From Streptomyces sp. A0642 (GTDB lineage: Bacteria > Actinomycetota > Actinomycetes > Streptomycetales > Streptomycetaceae), in contig NZ_SSBL01000020.1 of NCBI RefSeq assembly GCF_004795105.1, positions 79,942 through 143,941 on the forward strand: a DNA stretch of 64,000 nt, given 5' to 3'. Below, one piece after another: positions 35,133-43,722 of the stretch; within the stretch, counting starts at the first letter, position 1; each line of letters starts with the position of its first letter. The notes below the pieces were generated by a model. That model saw nothing but the letters and a program-made list of their open reading frames with translations, did no database searches and was not told the DNA's origin. A program made the translations under genes and the position numbers.

Positions 35133-35819
35133 TCAGGCCTCACCCTGTGCGTCTGCGAAGGTGATCCGCTTCAGCAGGCCCGCCGCCTCCCGGTCCAGCA
35201 GCACCGCCGAGGAGCATCCGAGCGGCAGGAGGCCCGATTCGGTGTCCCGCAGCAGCCGGCCCACGGCCCTGCGGTGCCGGGCGAACGCGTAGCCGGAGAC
35301 TCCGCGCCCCCGCTCGCGCTGCCCCTCCCTCGCCGTCCGCGGGGTCACGTCGAGCAGCACGAGGTGCAGGGTGCGGCCACGGCGCCGGGCGTCGCGGGCC
35401 AGCCAGCCGCGCACCCAGGACTGGGTGCCGCAGTCGTGCACGACGACGGAGGCCCCGGAGCGCAGCACCCGCCACAGTCCCCAGTAGTGGGCGACGCGGA
35501 CGAGCGGGCGGTAGAGGGCGTACGGGAGTAAGCGGGGCAGCAGGGCGGCCCAGCGGTCCCTGGTGTCCTGGGAGTCGATGGACCGGGCCGAGACGGCCCG
35601 CCGGATGAGCGTCGATTTTCCGCTTCCGGGCAGTCCGGAGACCACCACCACGTCGCCCGCCGCGAAGTGCAGGCCGCGCGGGCTGCGCCCCTCCCGCCTG
35701 CGCAGATCCCGTACGACGGGCGCGTGCGGGCCCAGCGTCTCCCTGGCCGGCACACCCTGCTGTGCGGGGAGTGCGCCCTGTGCGACCCCCGCGGTCGTCA
35801 CGTACCGCTGCAACGTCAT
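35133..35819 (-). CDS. P-loop AAA/kinase-like ATP-binding protein
   Basis: A 228-residue protein with one P-loop, GLPGSGKSTLIRR near residue 62, and a fold resembling zeta-toxin/polynucleotide-kinase-type small kinases. Later features are SQDTRDRW, a VVHDCGTQSWVR strand (the second Asp motif) and an Arg-rich lid (REGQRERGRGVSG). The substrate is unknown. Start ATG 35819 has GGGGAGGG upstream. It diverges from the glycine riboswitch-gcvT unit and precedes the SseB-like pair on the same strand. Confidence 0.8.
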   Translation of the reverse strand: MTLQRYVTTAGVAQGALPAQQGVPARETLGPHAPVVRDLRRREGRSPRGLHFAAGDVVVVSGLPGSGKSTLIRRAVSARSIDSQDTRDRWAALLPRLLPYALYRPLVRVAHYWGLWRVLRSGASVVVHDCGTQSWVRGWLARDARRRGRTLHLVLLDVTPRTAREGQRERGRGVSGYAFARHRRAVGRLLRDTESGLLPLGCSSAVLLDREAAGLLKRITFADAQGEA

Positions 35820-35989
35820 CGCCCTCCCCCTGCCGACCGGCCCACACCTGTCCCGAGAAGTGTAAAGAAAAGGTAATGCGGCACAACCGTCCGACCCGCC
35901 CGATCCCGCGAGAGACCGGGATCGGTACCGACCCCCCACTCTCCCGCAATGCGTGCGATGATGACCCCCGTCAACTGCATAAAGGCCGC

Positions 35990-36192
35990 TCGAATCCGCG
36001 CGGGAGAGTCCCGGTCACCGTGCCGGGCGCCGAAGGAGCAAGATCCTCCCTTGAATCTCTCAGGCCCCGTACCGCGTGGATGAGGCAGATCTGAAAAGCG
36101 AGCCGCCCTGCGGCTCCACCCAAGGTGCAAGCCGAACCCCTCCGGGGCCTCTCGGCGAACCTCTCAGGTTCCGATGACAGATGGGGAGGGAT
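35990..36192 (+). promoter_or_regulatory. Tandem glycine riboswitch upstream of gcvT
   Basis: Two glycine aptamers lie in series. Aptamer 1 (about 35994-36104) contains CGGGAGAGTCCC, GCCGAAGGAGCAA, AATCTCTCAGGC and TCTGAAAAGCG. Aptamer 2 (about 36105-36190) contains AAGGTGCAAGCCGAA, CGAACCTCTCAGGTTCC and GATGACAGATGGGGAGG. These match the known gcvT (glycine) riboswitch consensus in order and spacing. The gcvT start lies 34 bases beyond. In S. griseus, glycine riboswitches are reported to activate glycine-cleavage genes; the same ON behaviour is expected here. Confidence 0.95.
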
Positions 36193-36225
36193 CGTCCACG
36201 TCGTCATGCCCTGGGAGCCTTATCC

Positions 36226-37341
36226 ATGAGCACCGCCCCCCGCCTCACAGCCCTCGATGCCCTGCACCGTTCGCTGGGCGCGACCATGACCGACTTCGCG
36301 GGCTGGGACATGCCGCTGCGGTACGCCAGTGAGCGCGACGAGCACAACGCCGTGCGCACGAAGGCCGGCCTGTTCGACCTGTCCCACATGGGCGAGATCA
36401 CCGTCACCGGTCCCGAGGCCGTGGCGCTGCTGAACTTCGCGCTCGTCGGCAACATCGGCACCGTCTCCGTCGGCCGCGCCCGCTACACGATGATCTGCGC
36501 CGAGGACGGCGGCATCCTGGACGACCTGATCGTCTACCGGCTCGGCGAGACCGAGTACATGGTGGTGGCCAACGCCGGCAACGCGCAGACCGTGCTGGAC
36601 GCGCTCACCGCGCGGGCCGAGGGCTTCGACGCCCAGGTGCGCGACGACCGTGACGCGTACGCGCTGATCGCCGTCCAGGGCCCCGAGTCCCCCGCCATCC
36701 TGGCCGCGGTCACCGAGGCCGACCTGGACGGCCTGAAGTACTACGCCGGCCTGCCCGGCACGGTCGCCGGGGTTCCCGCGCTCATCGCCCGTACCGGCTA
36801 CACCGGCGAGGACGGCTTCGAACTGTTCGTCGCCCCCGAGCACGCAGAGCGGCTGTGGAAGGCCCTCACCGAGGCGGGCGCCTCCCGTGGCCTGATCCCG
36901 TGCGGGCTCTCCTGCCGCGACACGCTGCGCCTGGAGGCGGGCATGCCGCTGTACGGGCACGAGCTGACCACCGCGCTGACGCCGTTCGACGCCGGTCTGG
37001 GCCGGGTGGTGAAGTTCGAGAAGGAGGGCGACTTCGTGGGCCGCAAGGCCCTGGAGACCGCCGCCGAGCGCGCCGAGACCGCCCCGCCCCGCAAGCTCGT
37101 CGGTCTGGTGGCCGAGGGGCGCCGGGTGCCGCGCGCGGGCTTCCCGGTCGTCGCGGACGGCCAGGTCATCGGCGAGGTCACCTCGGGCGCGCCCTCGCCC
37201 ACCCTCGGCAAGCCGATCGCCATGGCGTACGTCGACGCCGCCCACGCCACGCCCGGCACCGAGGGTGTCGCCGTGGACATCCGGGGCAGCCACGAACCGT
37301 ACGAGGTCGTGGCGCTGCCGTTCTACAAGCGCCGTAAGTAG
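36226..37341 (+). CDS. gcvT: Glycine cleavage system T protein (aminomethyltransferase)
   Basis: A 371-residue aminomethyltransferase. It releases ammonia from aminomethyl-lipoyl GcvH and transfers the one-carbon unit to tetrahydrofolate. It begins TAPRLTALDALHRSLGATMTDFAGWDMPLRY and contains FDLSHMGEI, the GYTGEDGFELF motif and GLSCRDTLRLEAGMPLYGHEL, all hallmarks. Start ATG 36226 follows GGGAG at nine bases. It is the first gene behind the glycine riboswitch; gcvH follows after 102 bases. No gcvP lies in this window, so the decarboxylase must be encoded elsewhere. Confidence 0.98.
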   Translation: MSTAPRLTALDALHRSLGATMTDFAGWDMPLRYASERDEHNAVRTKAGLFDLSHMGEITVTGPEAVALLNFALVGNIGTVSVGRARYTMICAEDGGILDDLIVYRLGETEYMVVANAGNAQTVLDALTARAEGFDAQVRDDRDAYALIAVQGPESPAILAAVTEADLDGLKYYAGLPGTVAGVPALIARTGYTGEDGFELFVAPEHAERLWKALTEAGASRGLIPCGLSCRDTLRLEAGMPLYGHELTTALTPFDAGLGRVVKFEKEGDFVGRKALETAAERAETAPPRKLVGLVAEGRRVPRAGFPVVADGQVIGEVTSGAPSPTLGKPIAMAYVDAAHATPGTEGVAVDIRGSHEPYEVVALPFYKRRK

Positions 37342-37443
37342 CGCCACGGGCGTGACGGAGCAAGGCTCACGTGACGCAGTCGTATCTCACACCGTAAGAC
37401 CACCGTTCATCAGCACTCCCCCGCGTACAGGAGAATTCAGGTC

Positions 37444-37821
37444 ATGAGCAACCCCCAGCAGCTGCGGTACAGCAAGGAGCACGAGTGGCTGTCGGCCGTC
37501 GAGGACGGTGTGGCCACGATCGGCATCACGGAGCACGCGGCCAACGCGCTCGGTGACGTCGTCTACGTCCAGCTCCCCGAGGTCGGTGACACGGTGACCG
37601 CGGGCGAGACCTGCGGCGAGCTGGAGTCGACCAAGTCGGTCAGCGACCTGTACTCGCCGGTGACGGGCGAGGTCACGGCCGCGAACCAGGACGTCGTGGA
37701 CGACCCGTCGCTGGTGAACTCCGCTCCGTTCGAGGGCGGCTGGCTGTTCAAGGTACGCGTCGCGGAGGAGCCGAAGGACCTGCTCTCCGCCGACGAGTAC
37801 ACCGAGTTCTCCGGCAACTGA
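37444..37821 (+). CDS. gcvH: Glycine cleavage system H protein
   Basis: A 125-residue lipoyl carrier of the glycine cleavage system. The lipoylation lysine is in LESTKSVSDLYSP near residue 64, and the N-terminal RYSKEHEWL and GITEHAANALGD are typical. It shuttles the aminomethyl group from GcvP to GcvT. Start ATG 37444 has a GGAG ribosome site. glyA begins only 19 bases after its stop, so gcvT, gcvH and glyA are probably one transcript under the glycine riboswitch. Confidence 0.98.
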   Translation: MSNPQQLRYSKEHEWLSAVEDGVATIGITEHAANALGDVVYVQLPEVGDTVTAGETCGELESTKSVSDLYSPVTGEVTAANQDVVDDPSLVNSAPFEGGWLFKVRVAEEPKDLLSADEYTEFSGN

Positions 37822-37840
37822 GACCCCAAGGGACCACCTG

Positions 37841-39100
37841 ATGTCGCTTCTCAACTCCTCCCTCCACGAGCTGGACCCGGACGTCGCCGCCGCTGTCGAC
37901 GCCGAGCTCCACCGTCAGCAGTCCACCCTCGAGATGATCGCCTCGGAGAACTTCGCTCCCGTCGCGGTCATGGAGGCGCAGGGCTCCGTCCTGACCAACA
38001 AGTACGCCGAGGGCTACCCCGGCCGCCGCTACTACGGCGGCTGTGAGCACGTCGACGTGGTCGAGCAGATCGCGATCGACCGCATCAAGGCGCTCTTCGG
38101 CGCCGAGGCCGCGAACGTGCAGCCGCACTCCGGTGCGCAGGCCAACGCCGCCGCGATGTTCGCGCTGCTGAAGCCGGGCGACACGATCATGGGCCTGAAC
38201 CTGGCGCACGGCGGTCACCTGACCCACGGCATGAAGATCAACTTCTCCGGCAAGCTCTACAACGTGGTCCCGTACCACGTCGACGACACCGGCACCGTGG
38301 ACATGGCCGAGGTCGAGCGCCTCGCCAAGGAGTCCAAGCCGCAGCTGATCGTGGCCGGCTGGTCCGCCTACCCCCGCCAGCTGGACTTCGCCGCCTTCCG
38401 CCGCATCGCGGACGAGGTCGGCGCGTACCTGATGGTCGACATGGCGCACTTCGCCGGTCTGGTCGCCGCGGGCCTGCACCCCAACCCGGTGCCGCACGCC
38501 CACGTCGTCACGACCACCACGCACAAGACCCTCGGCGGTCCGCGCGGCGGCGTGATCCTCTCCACGCAGGAGCTCGCGAAGAAGATCAACTCGGCGGTCT
38601 TCCCGGGTCAGCAGGGCGGCCCGCTGGAGCACGTGATCGCGGCCAAGGCGGTCTCGTTCAAGGTCGCGGCGACCGATGAGTTCAAGGAGCGCCAGCAGCG
38701 CACCCTGGACGGCGCCCGGATCCTCGCCGAGCGCCTGGTGCAGCCGGACGTCACCGAGGTCGGCGTCTCCGTCCTGTCCGGCGGCACGGACGTGCACCTG
38801 GTCCTCGTGGACCTGCGCAACTCCGAGCTGGACGGCCAGCAGGCCGAGGACCGGCTCCACGAGCTGGGCATCACGGTCAACCGGAACGCCATCCCCAACG
38901 ACCCGCGGCCGCCCATGGTCACCTCGGGCCTCCGGATCGGCACGCCGGCGCTCGCCACCCGCGGTTTCCAGGCGGCGGACTTCACCGAGGTCGCCGAGAT
39001 CATCGCCTCGGCCCTCAAGCCGTCGTACGACGCGGACGACCTGAAGGCCCGCGTCGTCGCGCTCGCCGACAAGTTCCCGCTGTACCCCGGTGTGAAGTAG
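37841..39100 (+). CDS. glyA: Serine hydroxymethyltransferase
   Basis: A 419-residue PLP enzyme interconverting serine and glycine with tetrahydrofolate. The PLP lysine is in VTTTTHKTLGGPRGG. Other hallmarks are LEMIASENF, YAEGYPGRRYYGGCE and NRNAIPNDPRPPM. Length is standard. It sits third in the riboswitch-led unit, so its level should rise with glycine along with GcvT and GcvH, pushing glycine toward serine; this coupling is inference from gene order. A long terminator hairpin follows. Confidence 0.99.
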   Translation: MSLLNSSLHELDPDVAAAVDAELHRQQSTLEMIASENFAPVAVMEAQGSVLTNKYAEGYPGRRYYGGCEHVDVVEQIAIDRIKALFGAEAANVQPHSGAQANAAAMFALLKPGDTIMGLNLAHGGHLTHGMKINFSGKLYNVVPYHVDDTGTVDMAEVERLAKESKPQLIVAGWSAYPRQLDFAAFRRIADEVGAYLMVDMAHFAGLVAAGLHPNPVPHAHVVTTTTHKTLGGPRGGVILSTQELAKKINSAVFPGQQGGPLEHVIAAKAVSFKVAATDEFKERQQRTLDGARILAERLVQPDVTEVGVSVLSGGTDVHLVLVDLRNSELDGQQAEDRLHELGITVNRNAIPNDPRPPMVTSGLRIGTPALATRGFQAADFTEVAEIIASALKPSYDADDLKARVVALADKFPLYPGVK

Positions 39101-39128
39101 TCGAACCGGCGTATTTGCACGTTGGGGA

Positions 39129-39166
39129 GGGGCACCGCGCACACTGAACAGTGAGCGCGGTGCCCC
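39129..39166 (+). terminator. Terminator of the gcvT-gcvH-glyA unit
   Basis: GGGGCACCGCGC (39129-39140) pairs with GCGCGGTGCCCC (39155-39166). Inside, CACTG and CAGTG also pair after one A-A mismatch, giving a long stem about 30 bases after the glyA stop. Confidence 0.85.
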
Positions 39167-39254
39167 ATCCCTTGTCCCCGCTCTTCGGGCCCACCCCGCC
39201 CGTACCGCACCACCCGGCAGACAACGGCGTCTACCAACCCTTAGGAGTCCCCCC

Positions 39255-40637
39255 GTGGCCATCTCGGTCTTCGACCTGTTCTCGATCGGCATCGGCCCGT
39301 CCAGCTCCCATACGGTCGGCCCCATGCGCGCGGCCCGTATGTTCGCGCGCCGGCTGAAGAACGAGGGCCTGCTGGCCCACACCGCCTCGATACGCGCCGA
39401 ACTCTTCGGCTCCCTCGGCGCCACCGGCCACGGCCACGGCACCCCCAAGGCCGTCCTGCTCGGCCTGGAGGGCGAGTCCCCCCGTACCGTCGACGTCGAA
39501 ACGGCGGACGCCCGCGTCGACGCCATCCGGAGCACCGGCCGGATCAATCTCCTCGGCATGCACGAGATCGCCTTCGACGCCGACAAGCAGCTGGTCCTGC
39601 ACCGCCGCAAGAGGCTTCCGTACCACGCCAACGGCATGACCGTCTTCGCGTACGACCACGAGGGCGCCTTGCTGCTGGAGAAGACCTACTACTCGGTCGG
39701 CGGCGGCTTCGTCGTCGACGAGGACGCCGTCGGCGAGGACCGGATCGTCCCCGACGACACCGTCCTCAAGCACCCCTTCCGCACGGGCGACGAGCTGCTG
39801 CGCCTCGCCCGCGACACCGGTCTGTCGATCTCCTCCCTGATGCTGGAGAACGAGCGCGCCTGGCGCACGGAGGACGAGATCCGCTCCGGGCTGCTCGACA
39901 TCTGGCGTGCCATGCAGTCGTGCGTCTCGCGCGGCATGTCCCGCGAGGGCATCCTGCCCGGCGGCCTCAAGGTCCGCCGCCGCGCGGCGAACACCGCCCG
40001 CCAGCTGCGCGCCGAGGGCGACCCGCAGACCCACGCGATGGAGTGGATCACCCTCTACGCGATGGCGGTCAACGAGGAGAACGCCGCGGGCGGCCGCGTC
40101 GTCACCGCCCCGACCAACGGCGCTGCCGGCATCATCCCGGCGGTGCTGCACTACTACATGAACTTCGCGGCCGGGGGGGCCACCGAGGCGGAGAAGGACG
40201 ACAGCGTCGTCCGCTTCCTCCTGGCGGCCGGCGCCATCGGCATGCTGTTCAAGGAGAACGCCTCCATCTCCGGCGCCGAGGTCGGCTGCCAGGGCGAGGT
40301 CGGCTCCGCCTGCTCCATGGCCGCGGGCGCCCTCGCCGAGGTCCTGGGCGGCACCCCCGAGCAGGTCGAGAACGCCGCCGAGATCGGCATGGAGCACAAC
40401 CTGGGCCTGACCTGCGACCCGGTCGGCGGTCTCGTCCAGATCCCGTGCATCGAGCGCAACGGCATGGCGGCCGTGAAGGCCGTCACCGCGGCGAAGATGG
40501 CGCTGCGCGGCGACGGCAGCCACAAGGTCTCCCTCGACAAGGTCATCAAGACCATGAAGGAGACGGGCGCCGACATGAGCGTGAAGTACAAGGAGACCGC
40601 CCGGGGCGGTCTCGCGGTGAACATCATCGAGTGCTGA
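39255..40637 (+). CDS. sdaA: L-serine ammonia-lyase (iron-sulfur type)
   Basis: A 460-residue single-chain L-serine deaminase that converts serine to pyruvate and ammonia. The N-terminal beta domain begins SVFDLFSIGIGPSSSHTVGP. The alpha domain holds cysteines expected to bind [4Fe-4S]: GCQGEVGSACSMAAGAL and LTCDPVGGLVQIPC. Start GTG 39255 follows TAGGAG. Coming after glyA, it allows glycine to be drained via serine to pyruvate. A terminator lies between, so it may have its own promoter within the 154-base gap. Confidence 0.97.
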   Translation: MAISVFDLFSIGIGPSSSHTVGPMRAARMFARRLKNEGLLAHTASIRAELFGSLGATGHGHGTPKAVLLGLEGESPRTVDVETADARVDAIRSTGRINLLGMHEIAFDADKQLVLHRRKRLPYHANGMTVFAYDHEGALLLEKTYYSVGGGFVVDEDAVGEDRIVPDDTVLKHPFRTGDELLRLARDTGLSISSLMLENERAWRTEDEIRSGLLDIWRAMQSCVSRGMSREGILPGGLKVRRRAANTARQLRAEGDPQTHAMEWITLYAMAVNEENAAGGRVVTAPTNGAAGIIPAVLHYYMNFAAGGATEAEKDDSVVRFLLAAGAIGMLFKENASISGAEVGCQGEVGSACSMAAGALAEVLGGTPEQVENAAEIGMEHNLGLTCDPVGGLVQIPCIERNGMAAVKAVTAAKMALRGDGSHKVSLDKVIKTMKETGADMSVKYKETARGGLAVNIIEC

Positions 40638-40980
40638 GACTCCGGGCGGGCGGCCCGTCCCTCGGCTATCCGCGCCTGGCCAGCGCTCTTCCACCGTTCA
40701 GGGCGGACGCTGCCTGCGTTGCCCGTGCACGGAAAGCCCCTGCGGCTCCCCATGACCGGCGGGGCCCGCGCGCATCCCTCCGGCCGGCTCGCGGTGCGGG
40801 GCCGCCCCGGGGGGAGGACGACCGCCGGGGCGTGCACGCGCCGGGCTCACGGCAGCACCTCGCGCGACCGGACAGGGGAGCCTGGCGTGCAGTGGGGTAG
40901 CTTGCCTTTCCGTACTCGAGCGACAGCATGTGCCGCCGGCCATTCACGTGGGGCGGGCGTGCCGGGGGAAGGGCTCTTCC
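40638..40980. other. Intergenic region at a likely synteny break
   Basis: About 343 bases with no supported gene. Just after sdaA, GGGCGGG (40644-40650) can pair with CCCGTCC (40654-40660), a possible terminator. No insertion sequence, tRNA or integrase remnant is visible, yet gene content changes here from the conserved glycine block to material placed elsewhere in S. coelicolor. Confidence 0.5.
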
Positions 40981-42252
40981 ATGCGGGACAGCGGAATGGA
41001 CGAACTGGGTGAGGCGCTGGCCGCTGCGGAGGCCGCGCCGCCGGTGGAGTCCGTCGACGTCATCGCCGCGACTCTGCGCAGACAGCTCGGGGCCCGGTCG
41101 GTGTCGTTCCTGATCACCGACTACACGGGTGCCTCCGTCGTCCGCCTGGGCACCGCGGACGACATCGACGTGGAGTGTCCCGCAGATCCGATCGCTGTCT
41201 CCGGCACCGTCTACGACAAGGTGATACGGGCCCAGCAACCGCATGTGGAGGCCATAGCGGGCGGCGCTTGGACCCGGGTGATCGCACCGGTCACCAATCG
41301 CGGCGACGCGCTCGGGCTGCTGGAGCTTCATCTGCCCTACCACCCCGGCCCGGGCACCCTGCTGAAGATCAGCCGGAGCGCCCACGCCCTGTCCTACATC
41401 GTCATCGCGAACCGGCCCTTCACCGACCTGTACCAGTGGGGCCGCCGCACCGCCCCGCTGAGCCTGGCCGCCGAGATCCAGTACCAGCTGCTGCCGACCT
41501 CTTTGGCCTGCGAGGCCGCCCAGTTCGCGGTCGCGGGGGCCTTGGAGCCGGCCGAGCACGTCGGCGGCGACACCTTCGACTACGTCATAGACCGCGACCA
41601 CGTGCAGCTGTCCGTCACCGACGCCATGGGCCACGACGTCGACGCCGCCCTCCTGGCCACCCTGCTCGTCGGCGCACTGCGCCGCGCCCGCAGACAGGGA
41701 GCCGACCTCGCCGAACAGGCACGGGCCGCCGACCTGGCCGTGGCCGAGCACAGCGGCGGCCGCTACGCCACCGGACAACTGCTGCGGATCAGCCTCCACG
41801 ACGGTCGCACCGAGTTCATCAACGCCGGCCACCCCTGGCCCCTGCGCCTGCGCGCCGGGAAGGCCGAGGAGATCGCACCGGCCATCGACATGCCCTTCGG
41901 TTTCCTGGCCCCCCACACCTACACGGTCCAGCGCCTGGACCTGAGGAAGGGGGACCGGCTGATCATGCTCACCGACGGAATGCAGGAGCGCAGCGCCGCG
42001 CATCTCGATCTGCCCGGCCTCATCGAGAGCACGCAGGACCTGCACCCGCGGGAGGCCGCCCGTGTGCTGATCGAGCACGTCGTCGACGCCCATGACGGCG
42101 TCCTGCACGACGACGCCACCGTGATGTGCCTGGACTGGTACGGCACCGAGTCCACCCGCCGCGACGCCGACCACGGTGCCGACGTCACCGACGCCTCTCC
42201 CGCGGCCGTCCAGCACACCGCACCCCCAGGGGCTGCGGACCCCCGGCGGTGA
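40981..42252 (+). CDS. PP2C-family SpoIIE-type serine phosphatase with GAF-like sensor
   Basis: A 423-residue protein. Residues 15-155 resemble a GAF-like sensor (VDVIAATLRRQLGARSVSFLITD to ISRSAHALSYIVIAN). A linker (AAEIQYQLLPTSL) leads into a SpoIIE/RsbU-type phosphatase domain with the metal ligands: EHVGGDTFDYV, VTDAMGHDVDAALLATLL, FINAGHPWPLRL, MLTDGMQER and HDDATVMCLDW. The family dephosphorylates anti-anti-sigma (STAS) proteins; a STAS protein is encoded 13 kb away, but a partnership is speculative. Start ATG 40981 follows AAGGG. The C-terminal 40 residues are disordered. Confidence 0.92.
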   Translation: MRDSGMDELGEALAAAEAAPPVESVDVIAATLRRQLGARSVSFLITDYTGASVVRLGTADDIDVECPADPIAVSGTVYDKVIRAQQPHVEAIAGGAWTRVIAPVTNRGDALGLLELHLPYHPGPGTLLKISRSAHALSYIVIANRPFTDLYQWGRRTAPLSLAAEIQYQLLPTSLACEAAQFAVAGALEPAEHVGGDTFDYVIDRDHVQLSVTDAMGHDVDAALLATLLVGALRRARRQGADLAEQARAADLAVAEHSGGRYATGQLLRISLHDGRTEFINAGHPWPLRLRAGKAEEIAPAIDMPFGFLAPHTYTVQRLDLRKGDRLIMLTDGMQERSAAHLDLPGLIESTQDLHPREAARVLIEHVVDAHDGVLHDDATVMCLDWYGTESTRRDADHGADVTDASPAAVQHTAPPGAADPRR

Positions 42253-42455
42253 GGTCGCCCGCCACGTCCGCCCGAGGCCGTCCGGCCGGGGCCTGGGCGC
42301 CGCCCGGGACCTCCGGCCGACCGCCCGCGAGGGAACCCGGGAGCCGTCCGCCCACCCGCGCCCCGGTGGCTCCGGCGTCAAGACTTCAGCACGCTCCCAC
42401 CCGGAACCGGCACCGCGGAGAGGCAGCCCGACGGCCGACGAATATGATCGACCCC

Positions 42456-42815
42456 ATGTCGAAGCCTGACTCTCTGCTTGTTGACGTTGTCGCCCTGGTC
42501 GAATCCGGGCACAGCAATCAGATGTCGTTGACCGTGGTCGCCGGTGGTGCTGTCATCACGGGCCGGCTGGCTCCCGAAGCCGTCTGGAGGCAACGGGTGT
42601 CGGAGGTCCTGGCGGACTCGGCCCGCCTGAGCGACTTCTCCGCCGTGTTCACCACCCCGGCACCCGAGGAAGGACCCCCCACGCATCTGCACTTCCATGT
42701 GGCCCGGATTCTGCAGGGCACAGTGGGAATCCCGGAGACAGGCGGGATGTACCGGGTGGCGATCGAAGACGTCAGCGCCTGGACCATGGGCGACTTCAGC
42801 TACTCCGACCACTGA
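42456..42815 (+). CDS. Uncharacterised protein (119 aa)
   Basis: A 119-residue soluble protein starting MSKPDSLLVDVVALVESGHSN. It has alternating beta-like stretches (SLTVVAGGAVITGRLAPEA and THLHFHVARIL) and a C-terminal MYRVAIEDVSAWTMGDFSYSDH. No domain is recognised. A mixed alpha/beta single domain is likely, and the THLHFHVA histidines might bind a metal. Codon use is normal for the genome. Start ATG 42456 is chosen over ATG 42444; neither has a clear Shine-Dalgarno. It stands alone and ends at a strong bidirectional hairpin. Confidence 0.75.
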   Translation: MSKPDSLLVDVVALVESGHSNQMSLTVVAGGAVITGRLAPEAVWRQRVSEVLADSARLSDFSAVFTTPAPEEGPPTHLHFHVARILQGTVGIPETGGMYRVAIEDVSAWTMGDFSYSDH

Positions 42816-42845
42816 CCTACCGCCGCGCCGGACAGACCCCGGCAC

Positions 42846-42888
42846 GCGGTGAGGGTCCGACCGGCTGCGCCGGTCGGACCCTCACCGC
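42846..42888. terminator. Bidirectional terminator, 19-bp perfect stem
   Basis: GCGGTGAGGGTCCGACCGG (42846-42864) pairs perfectly with 42870-42888 around a five-base loop. It lies between convergent genes and ends the cold-shock-associated transcripts coming from the right. Confidence 0.92.
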
Positions 42889-42902
42889 TGCTTGCCCGCC
42901 GG

Positions 42903-43214
42903 TCAGGCGGCCACGGGGCCGCCGAGCATCGCGGACGCGTGTGTCAGCGGGTCGAGCACGCGGACGGGTGCCGGGGCCTGGGGAAGGCCGCGGCAGGTGA
43001 AGCCGAGCTGGGCCATGGCCCGAAGGACTTCGCCGGCGCTGAAGTCACGGCGGTCCTGGCGGGTGACGACCTGCCCGACCTGTTTGACGGGGTAGGTGCG
43101 CCGGCCGATGATCACCGACTCGCCGGAAACCTTCTCGGGCTTGATGCCGCTCATCGAATCCAGGACGCCGCTCCTGGTGAGGTCGAACGGGAAACGGGCG
43201 ATGACACAGCGCAT
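42903..43214 (-). CDS. SCO5918-family protein (cold-shock cassette)
   Basis: A 103-residue conserved Streptomyces protein beginning MRCVIARFPFDLTRSGV. It contains the conserved stretches KPEKVSGESVIIGRRTYPVKQVG and VVTRQDRRDFSAGEVLRAMAQLGFTC. From memory, this family is found with a DEAD-box helicase and a cold-shock protein (SCO5918-SCO5921), matching its place here. Function is unknown. It is small, basic and lacks membrane segments, so RNA binding is possible but not shown. It is downstream of the CBS-like gene on the same strand. Confidence 0.85.
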   Translation of the reverse strand: MRCVIARFPFDLTRSGVLDSMSGIKPEKVSGESVIIGRRTYPVKQVGQVVTRQDRRDFSAGEVLRAMAQLGFTCRGLPQAPAPVRVLDPLTHASAMLGGPVAA

Positions 43215-43268
43215 GATGCCTCACGGGGACGGAGGGGCGGGGAGATGGTCGTGTCGCGGTGAGGCGGT

Positions 43269-43673
43269 TCAGCCGGCCAGGGCGAGGATGCGCGGAGTGC
43301 TGCCGTGTGCGTCGGCGGCGGGCAGCGCCCAGGGCGAGCCGCCGCGCGCTGCGTGCTCGGCCCGGGGCATCGTGCTCACGGGCGCGGTGGGCGGCCTGTG
43401 GTCGCCGAGGATGTCGCGCAACTGGAGCCGGTCGGTGTAGTCGGGGCTGTCGCGTACCGCGGCGAGCCGGGCCCAGGTGACCAGTTGGGTCCCCGGGCCG
43501 TAGGGGTCGCAGACCAGCAGGTGCCCGGTGCGGGCACTGGCCATGACCGACAGGGCGACCTCGACGGTCATGTCGTCCCAGACCTGGGGTCCGCCCGTGC
43601 TCCCGGCGTCGGCCTCCGCCGTGCGCCCCGTGGGGGCCGTGGCCGAGCGGGGTCGCATCTGAACCAGCGTCAA
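43269..43673 (-). CDS. CBS-like small protein in the cold-shock cassette
   Basis: A 134-residue protein. The central part (MTVEVALSVMASARTGHLLVCDPYGPGTQLVTWARLAAV) resembles one CBS motif, with flanking disordered regions. A single CBS motif would need a partner or dimer to bind nucleotides. The start is TTG 43673, eight bases after AGGAGA; ATG 43658 is an alternative. It lies 49 bases after the helicase gene on the same strand and before the SCO5918-like gene. This is the same order I recall in other Streptomyces. Confidence 0.75.
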   Translation of the reverse strand: MTLVQMRPRSATAPTGRTAEADAGSTGGPQVWDDMTVEVALSVMASARTGHLLVCDPYGPGTQLVTWARLAAVRDSPDYTDRLQLRDILGDHRPPTAPVSTMPRAEHAARGGSPWALPAADAHGSTPRILALAG

Positions 43674-43722
43674 CGTGTGTCTCCTGCGGTGGTGGGTCAG
43701 TTTCCTGGTGACGGGAGAGCCC

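Noticed and set aside
40698..40943. Small minus-strand gene between sdaA and the phosphatase
   Set aside because: Composition is Pro/Gly/Arg-rich with irregular third positions and there is no ribosome site.
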